A DNA stretch of 47,492 nt from JADFOJ01 sp041580235. Its GTDB lineage: Bacteria; Planctomycetota; Phycisphaerae; Phycisphaerales; SM1A02. Within the stretch, counting starts at the first letter, position 1, and each line of letters begins with the position of its first letter. Where the stretch lies: contig JBFGEG010000016.1 in assembly GCA_041580235.1 (NCBI GenBank), positions 1 through 47,492 on the forward strand, read 5' to 3'. The notes under the pieces are model-generated. The model was given only the letters and a program-made list of their open reading frames with translations, had not been told where the DNA came from and ran no database searches. Shown piece after piece: positions 42,955 through 47,492 of this stretch. Position numbers and translations under genes: made by a program.

Positions 42955-44064
42955 ATGTTCATGAGCTTGACGATGGCCGTCATCGCGGCGGTCACGTACG
43001 CCGGCGAGGACCGGGACGCCGATTCGAAGGTCACACGCAACGTGGCCATCATCATCCACGAGGGCGTCGAGCTGCTCGACTTCGCCGGCCCCGGCGAGGT
43101 CTTCGAGGCGGCGTCCTCGCGTGGCACCGAGCAGGGTCGGCCCTGGTTTTCGGTGTACACGGTCGCGCCGTCGGAGGGCACGATCGTGAGCCAGGACTTC
43201 GTGACCATCGTCCCGCAGTACACGATTGAGAACTGCCCGCCGCCGGACATCCTGGTCGTCCCCGGCGGAGCCACCGGCGTGCTGACCCGTGACCAGCGCT
43301 TCATGAGCTGGGTCAAGGCGGTCACCGCCGACACCGAGATCGCTTTTTCCGTGTGCACGGGCGCGTTCGTCTACGCCCAGAGCGGTCTGCTCGACGGCCT
43401 GGAGGCGACGACCCACTGGAGTGGCATCGACAGGCTCAGGAAAGAGGCGCCGAGGACCACGGTGCACGAGAAGAGACGCTTCATCGACAACGGCGGCGTC
43501 GTGACGACGGCCGGCGTGTCGGCGGGCATCGACGGGGCGCTTCACGTGGTCGCCCGGCTCCTGGGCCGGCACAACGCCGAGCAGACCGCGCGGTACATGG
43601 AGTACAACTGGCAGCCCGACCCCGTGAGCGCCGAGGCCTACGAGTACCTCAATCCGCAGCTCGATGAGCACCGCCAGGCCCGGCAGCATGCCGGAATCCT
43701 GCGCGAGCAGAAGAAGCTGGCCGAAGCGGTGGAGGCGTACGGCACGCTCGTCGCGCGGGACCCCCAGGACGGCGCCTCATGGTACGGTCTCGGAGCCGTC
43801 CTGCATGCGCTGGGCCGGTACGACGAGGCGATCCCCGCCCACCGGCGGGCCGCCGAGCTCGGCCCGTCTCGCATCAACGGGTACTACAACCTTGCCTGCG
43901 CGTATGCTCTGACCGGCAAGACCGACGACGCGCTGGACGCTCTGGCCAAGGCGGTCGAGACGGGTTTCCGCAGCAAGGGCTGGCTCGAGCGAGACACCGA
44001 CCTCGACTCGATTCGCGACGACCCGCGGTTCATCGAGATTGTCGCCCGCATCGAGCCGTGGTAG
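42955..44064 (+). CDS. DJ-1/PfpI-family protein fused to TPR repeats
   Basis: 369 residues from ATG 42955 with AGGAGA at 42943-42948. Signal-anchor-like first 16 residues (MFMSLTMAVIAAVTYA), then a complete DJ-1/PfpI (GATase1-like) domain: NVAIIIHEGVELLDFAGPGEVFEAA, DILVVPGGATGVL, and the nucleophile elbow FSVCTGAFVYAQSGLLDG with C134, TTHW, VVTTAGVSAGIDGALHVVARLLG. This resembles AraC-N-type/isonitrile-hydratase-like members. After residue about 235 come two TPR units (LAEAVEAYGTLVARDPQDG, YDEAIPAHRRAAELGPSRINGYYNLACAYALTGKTDDALDAL). I do not recognise this fusion as a named family. Confidence 0.8.
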   Translation: MFMSLTMAVIAAVTYAGEDRDADSKVTRNVAIIIHEGVELLDFAGPGEVFEAASSRGTEQGRPWFSVYTVAPSEGTIVSQDFVTIVPQYTIENCPPPDILVVPGGATGVLTRDQRFMSWVKAVTADTEIAFSVCTGAFVYAQSGLLDGLEATTHWSGIDRLRKEAPRTTVHEKRRFIDNGGVVTTAGVSAGIDGALHVVARLLGRHNAEQTARYMEYNWQPDPVSAEAYEYLNPQLDEHRQARQHAGILREQKKLAEAVEAYGTLVARDPQDGASWYGLGAVLHALGRYDEAIPAHRRAAELGPSRINGYYNLACAYALTGKTDDALDALAKAVETGFRSKGWLERDTDLDSIRDDPRFIEIVARIEPW

Positions 44065-44521
44065 GGTCCTCGGCGTTCTGACCGAGGCTCAGTGGACAAC
44101 GCTTCTTCGTGCGCTCGGCATCGGCGGGCTCCTCGCCGGCGTCTATGACCTCGCCTCGGCGATCGTGCACGCCGGCCTCGGCCGCGAGCTGCCGATGCTC
44201 CAGGAGGCCGCCGTCGCGTTCGGCTCCACGGCGGGCATGACCGTCGCCGGACTCAGACTGCTCACCGGCATCCTGTATATCGCCGGCGGCGTCGCCGTCC
44301 TGGTCAGAGCGCCGATCGCGCGCTGGCTGTGGCTCGCCATCGCGGCCCTGCTTCTGGCGCGTGTCTTCTGGGTGCCTCTTCTGATGCCGGAACCGGGGTT
44401 CTACTTCTTCTGGCGTTTCCCCAGCCGGTTCCTTGCCGTGCTGCTGGTCCTGTTCATCCTGGTGGTCTTTGCGCGAAGGAACTGGACCATGGAGCCCCCG
44501 GAGCTGGTTGGCTCGCCGTAG
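44039..44521 (+). CDS. Small four-helix membrane protein
   Basis: 160 residues from TTG 44039, the first start in frame, overlapping the DJ-1-TPR gene by 26 bp; the true start may be slightly further in. Four hydrophobic segments (LRALGIGGLLAGVYDLASAIV, AGMTVAGLRLLTGILYIAGGVAVL, ARWLWLAIAALLLARVFWVPLLM, FLAVLLVLFILVVFA). No catalytic motif; function unknown. Converges with the next gene with an 8-bp gap. Confidence 0.65.
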   Translation: MSPASSRGRVLGVLTEAQWTTLLRALGIGGLLAGVYDLASAIVHAGLGRELPMLQEAAVAFGSTAGMTVAGLRLLTGILYIAGGVAVLVRAPIARWLWLAIAALLLARVFWVPLLMPEPGFYFFWRFPSRFLAVLLVLFILVVFARRNWTMEPPELVGSP

Positions 44522-44529
44522 GCTCGGAT

Positions 44530-44814
44530 TCACTTGCCACGCAAGCCCAGCGACCCGGCGGTGTGGGCCCGCTCGTACTCCTCGAACATCGCCTCCGCCC
44601 GCTCGCGGGGCACCCCGTGCAGCTCCGTCCAGATGAAGATCATGTCCTCCCGCCGCCGGGCGGGGTCGTGGCTCTCCTCGGTGCCCTCCGTCTCCCGGCG
44701 ACTGCTGCGCTGTTCCCGGACGATTGCAGTCCAGAGTATGGCCAGGCCGGCGAGCCCGACGATCACCGTCGCGATGTCCCACAGGGCGGTGGAGTGCATG
44801 GCCGGTACAGACAT
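44530..44814 (-). CDS. Small single-helix membrane protein
   Basis: 94 residues from ATG 44814 (ATG 44799 would also work), with a GAGG about 6 bases upstream. One membrane helix (DIATVIVGLAGLAILWTAIV) followed by a charged cytoplasmic part ending in an amphipathic helix (IWTELHGVPRERAEAMFEEYERAH). No family recognised. It is divergent from the ACR3 gene, with a large inverted repeat in the shared gap. Confidence 0.6.
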   Translation of the reverse strand: MSVPAMHSTALWDIATVIVGLAGLAILWTAIVREQRSSRRETEGTEESHDPARRREDMIFIWTELHGVPRERAEAMFEEYERAHTAGSLGLRGK

Positions 44815-44913
44815 CGGCCTCGTACAACGGCCCTCTTGACGGGCTCCCGCGGATCGATCGCCCCCCGGCCGAGCCGGCCCTGGAGTCTCCGTGGCGGGTC
44901 CCGTGGTGCGTCC

Positions 44914-44953
44914 CCGGAATCGTCGTTTTTTGGGTCACCATGGACGATTCCGG
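44914..44953. promoter_or_regulatory. 11-bp perfect inverted repeat upstream of ACR3
   Basis: CCGGAATCGTC (44914-44924) and GACGATTCCGG (44943-44953) are perfect inverse complements separated by 18 bp (arm centres 29 bp apart, about three helical turns). It is centred about 130 bp before the ACR3 ATG and 120 bp before the divergent gene. Likely an operator or a strong leader hairpin; no ArsR gene is visible in the window. Confidence 0.55.
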
Positions 44954-45064
44954 CGGCGGCTCGACCCACCTGCGTCACCCGTCGTCCGGCATCGGGGTCG
45001 ATCGTGATCGCCAGGAGCCGCATCCGGTACGCTGCCTCAAGCCAGCCACGGCGGCGCTGCGGTG

Positions 45065-46165
45065 ATGTCCACGACCCCATCCCGAACTCGCGGACGCCTC
45101 GGCGTCCTGGACCGGTTCCTGACTCTGTGGATCTTCGGAGCCATGGCGGTCGGCGTCGTGCTGGGCTCGGTCGCCCCCGCGTTCGGCGAGTGGATCGGGT
45201 CGCTTCACCCCGAAGGCTCGCAGACGAGCATTCCCATCGCCATCGGGCTCATCCTGATGATGTATCCGCCGCTGGCGAAGGTGAGGTACGAGGAGCTGGG
45301 TGACGCGTTTCGCAACATCAGGGTGCTCGCTCTGTCGCTGGTCCAGAACTGGATCGTCGGCCCGATCCTGATGTTCGCCCTGGCCATCCTGTTTCTTCGC
45401 CATCAGCCGGAGTTCATGGTCGGGTTGATCATGATCGGCCTGGCCCGCTGCATCGCCATGGTGATCGTGTGGAATGACCTGGCCGGCGGAGACGCGGAGT
45501 ACGCCGCCGGTCTCGTTGCGTTCAATTCGGTCTTCCAGGTGCTCTTTTACAGCGTGTACGCGTGGGTGTTCGTGACCGTGCTGCCGCCGCTGCTGGGTAT
45601 GGCGGGCAGCGTCGTCGACGTGAGCATGGATCAGATCGCCAGGAGCGTGTTCGTGTATCTCGGCCTTCCGTTTGTCGCCGGCATGCTCACCCGCTTCATA
45701 CTCGTGAAGATTCGGGGCAGGGAGTGGTATCACCGCGAGTTCATTCCGAGGATCTCGCCGATCACACTGATTGCGCTGCTGTTCACGATCGTCGTCATGT
45801 TCTCGATGCAGGGCAAGAAGATCATCCAACAGCCGGGTGACGTCCTGCTCATCGCCGTACCGCTGCTCCTCTACTTCATCTTGATGTTCCTGATCAGCTT
45901 CTTCATGAGCATGAAGGCCGGCGCGGACTATCCGAAGAGCGCGACGCTCTCGTTCACCGCGGCGAGCAACAACTTCGAGCTGGCCATCGCCGTCGCGGTC
46001 GGCGTGTTCGGCATCGATCACGGCGCGGCGTTCGCCGCGGTCATCGGCCCGCTGGTGGAAGTGCCCGTGCTGATCGGCCTGGTCAACGTCGCGCTGCGGT
46101 TCAAAGGGCGATACTTCAGCGGCTCCGCGCCGGAACCTCGGTCAATCGAAGTCGAGGCCGATTAG
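45065..46165 (+). CDS. acr3: ACR3-family arsenite efflux permease
   Basis: 366 residues from ATG 45065 (the GTG at 45062 is the codon before). About ten membrane helices. Conserved ACR3 features: LMMYPPLAKVRYEEL, QNWIVGPILMF, GLARCIAMVIVWNDLAGGD with the arsenite-binding Cys129, and SFTAASNNFELAIAVAVGVFGI with the essential Glu. Exports arsenite or antimonite. A MOSC gene follows 57 bp later. No arsR or arsC is adjacent, unlike most ars operons. Confidence 0.94.
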   Translation: MSTTPSRTRGRLGVLDRFLTLWIFGAMAVGVVLGSVAPAFGEWIGSLHPEGSQTSIPIAIGLILMMYPPLAKVRYEELGDAFRNIRVLALSLVQNWIVGPILMFALAILFLRHQPEFMVGLIMIGLARCIAMVIVWNDLAGGDAEYAAGLVAFNSVFQVLFYSVYAWVFVTVLPPLLGMAGSVVDVSMDQIARSVFVYLGLPFVAGMLTRFILVKIRGREWYHREFIPRISPITLIALLFTIVVMFSMQGKKIIQQPGDVLLIAVPLLLYFILMFLISFFMSMKAGADYPKSATLSFTAASNNFELAIAVAVGVFGIDHGAAFAAVIGPLVEVPVLIGLVNVALRFKGRYFSGSAPEPRSIEVEAD

Positions 46166-46222
46166 GGCAACGACCTATACGGGCTGGTTCATCTTGCCGA
46201 AGTACTCCCCGGAGAACCCGCA

Positions 46223-46876
46223 ATGAAGATCAACTCCGTCAACGTCTCGATGCCGCGCGAGGTCGAGTGGAAGGGCAAGAGAGTCTCGACGGGCATCTTC
46301 AAGGAGCCGGTCAAGGGTCTCGTCGCCGTGAGCATGCTCAACCTCGAGGGCGATCAGCAGGCCGATCTGTCCGTCCACGGCGGATCGAGCAAGGCCATCT
46401 ACGTCTATCCGACCGAGCACTACGGCCACTGGCGCCGCGAGTACCCCGACCTCGACATGCCTCCGGGCATGTTCGGCGAGAACCTCACGACCGAGGGGTT
46501 TCGCGAGGATTCCGTCTTCATCGGAGACCGCTTCTCGGTGGGCACGGCCACGCTCACCGTCACCGAGCCACGGATGCCCTGCTACAAGCTCGCGATTCGC
46601 TTCGGCTCCGCCGACATCGTCCGCAAGTTCCTGGCCGCGGGCCGCTGCGGCTTCTACTGCCGCGTGGAGGAGGGGGGGCATCTCGAGGAGGGCGACACCT
46701 TCGACGAGGTCAGCCGCGGCCCCGGAGCCGTGACCGTGGCGGACATCTTCCGGCTCTACACCAGGGACAAGACCAACGTGGACCTCCTGCGGCGAGCCAT
46801 CGGCGTCCCGGCCCTCGGCGAGAGCTGGCGGGGATACTTCGAGCACCAGCTCCAGAAGCTGGGCGAGCGTGTCTGA
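46223..46876 (+). CDS. MOSC-domain protein (YiiM-like)
   Basis: 217 residues. MOSC fold: STGIFKEPVKGLVAVSMLNLEGDQQADLSVHGGSSKAIYVYPTEHY, GMFGENLTTEGFREDSVFIGDRF and the conserved Cys of TEPRMPCYKL (C120), which binds molybdenum cofactor or sulfur in the family. YiiM relatives reduce N-hydroxylated compounds with a Moco; the C-terminal DIFRLYTRDKTNVDLLRRAI fits that subfamily. It follows the arsenite exporter on the same strand, but the link is unproven. Converges with the DUF6941-like gene (6-bp gap). Confidence 0.88.
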   Translation: MKINSVNVSMPREVEWKGKRVSTGIFKEPVKGLVAVSMLNLEGDQQADLSVHGGSSKAIYVYPTEHYGHWRREYPDLDMPPGMFGENLTTEGFREDSVFIGDRFSVGTATLTVTEPRMPCYKLAIRFGSADIVRKFLAAGRCGFYCRVEEGGHLEEGDTFDEVSRGPGAVTVADIFRLYTRDKTNVDLLRRAIGVPALGESWRGYFEHQLQKLGERV

Positions 46877-46882
46877 ACTCGG

Positions 46883-47272
46883 CTAGCTGTCCGCGTCCTT
46901 CGCCGCAACCACACGCACGGTCCAGGAGTCAACCTCCACGTTGTCGATTCTCAGGTAGAGGCCGTAGTCACCCAGCTTCGGGAACGATCCCGCCATGCCG
47001 ATGATCAGGTTGATGGCGCCTCCGCCCGCGTGTGCCTGGAATTGCCCCCTTTGCCCCGTGAGAACCTGTTTGCCGTCCGCGTCCATGCACCGGATGTCGA
47101 ACGTATGCTCGCCCTGATCGGCGACGTCAGGCTCGATCCGCACCACGAGCGTCGCCTTGAAGGGGGCGGGCACCTTCGCGGCCTTCATCCGATCGATTCC
47201 GGCTTTGAGCACGCTGAAGGTCCCGTCGGGGTGGACCGTGGCGTGCTCGGCGAGGATCAGCTTCCCTTTCAT
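46883..47272 (-). CDS. DUF6941-like small protein
   Basis: 129 residues from ATG 47272; the frame remains open upstream only because of repeat DNA. KLILAEHATVHPDGTFSVLKAGIDRM and FKATLVVRIEPDVADQGEHTFDIRCMDADGKQVLTG resemble DUF6941 proteins of planctomycetes and actinobacteria (a small beta-rich fold). No function known. Its upstream region is full of inverted repeats. Confidence 0.65.
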   Translation of the reverse strand: MKGKLILAEHATVHPDGTFSVLKAGIDRMKAAKVPAPFKATLVVRIEPDVADQGEHTFDIRCMDADGKQVLTGQRGQFQAHAGGGAINLIIGMAGSFPKLGDYGLYLRIDNVEVDSWTVRVVAAKDADS

Positions 47273-47288
47273 GGGGACGAGTATATCG

Positions 47289-47374
47289 GGCACCCGTCGG
47301 TGGCCCGCGTCAGCGGGTGCCAGGCTTGCCTGCCGGTGCGAGCACTTGCTGACGTCCGCACGGGCGGGCAAGCC
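47289..47374. repeat. Nested inverted repeats upstream of the DUF6941-like gene
   Basis: GGCACCCG (47289-47296) pairs with CGGGTGCC (47314-47321), and CCCGC (47304-47308) with GCGGG (47313-47317). A second hairpin pairs 47323-47340 (starting GGCTTGCC) with 47357-47374 (ending GGCAAGCC) at 16 of 18 positions with a 16-nt loop. REP-like intergenic sequence. Confidence 0.75.
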
Positions 47375-47387
47375 GCCGGGTCGTCCT

Positions 47388-47492
47388 GAAGCGAGTGTCG
47401 GCCCGAAGGGCCCAACGGAGCGCCAGTCGGGCCCCGGCCGGACCCGGCGAATGAATTCGCCCGTCGTACGAAAGCGAGTGTCGGCCCGGAGG
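47388..47492. repeat. Inverted copies of the window-start repeat
   Basis: CGTACGAAAGCGAGTGTCGG... at 47465-47492 is the inverse complement of the first part of the unit at 5-31, and GAAGCGAGTGTCGGCCCG at 47388-47405 is a second, partial copy. The last copy runs off the end of the window. Confidence 0.8.

Noticed and set aside
47273..47371. Upstream extension of the DUF6941-like ORF to 47371
   Set aside because: The added 33 codons are repeat DNA; the family-like start is at ATG 47272.

Overview
The window is GC-rich (by eye well above 60%), densely coded bacterial DNA with no rRNA, tRNA, phage, insertion sequence or CRISPR array that I can recognise. Gene content (nusA-infB-rbfA, gyrA, clpC, surE, yebC, fliM) is chromosomal and housekeeping. 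Several traits fit a Planctomycetota-like bacterium, possibly of the class Phycisphaerae: many starts without a clear Shine-Dalgarno, GTG/TTG starts, peptidase-like secreted proteins, a GyrA of the 'HPHGESxIYP' type, a huge TPR lipoprotein and a DUF6941-like protein. This assignment is inference; no rRNA is present to prove it.

Layout. (1) 1-5200: tandem palindromic repeats, a strong terminator, clpC (minus), then a degenerate-peptidase secreted protein and a YpfJ-type zinc peptidase (plus). (2) 5216-8453 (minus): LolD-type ATPase and a LolC/E-type permease with extra membrane helices, then NAD(P)H-hydrate epimerase; surE diverges from it. (3) 15600-9302 (minus): a co-directional run of an LpxI C-terminal domain, a single-domain PqiA-like protein, a TlyA-like methyltransferase, gyrA, a STAS protein, ExbD and a TonB-like protein. 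(4) 15752-19113 (plus): a WecA/MraY-family glycan-initiating transferase translationally coupled to an O-antigen ligase/polymerase-like protein. Facing it on the minus strand (23171-19103) is a tightly packed four-gene operon: fatty-acid desaturase, zinc-ribbon methyltransferase, APH-fold kinase-like protein and FkbM methyltransferase, preceded by a DsbD-type thiol reductase. (5) 25250-40685 (plus): lone fliM, then nusA-infB-rbfA with an unusual HhH-GPD protein coupled to rbfA, a 1215-residue TPR lipoprotein overlapping yebC, acylphosphatase, a small lipoprotein, monomeric isocitrate dehydrogenase and a DUF4198 protein. (6) 40696-47272: a second STAS protein, a secreted HExxH peptidase-like protein, a DJ-1/PfpI-TPR fusion, small membrane proteins, an ACR3 arsenite exporter with a perfect inverted repeat upstream, a MOSC protein and a DUF6941-like protein. 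The window ends in inverted copies of the repeat found at its start.

The most unexpected signals are: short tandem repeats with a strict 7-nt period (8-nt in one case) at seven gene junctions, often directly against a start codon; the four-gene lipid/glycan-modification operon; a catalytic-Lys-less, Fe-S-less EndoIII-like protein inside the nusA-infB-rbfA operon; an LpxI that has lost its N-terminal half; and an 11-bp perfect inverted repeat in front of the arsenite exporter.
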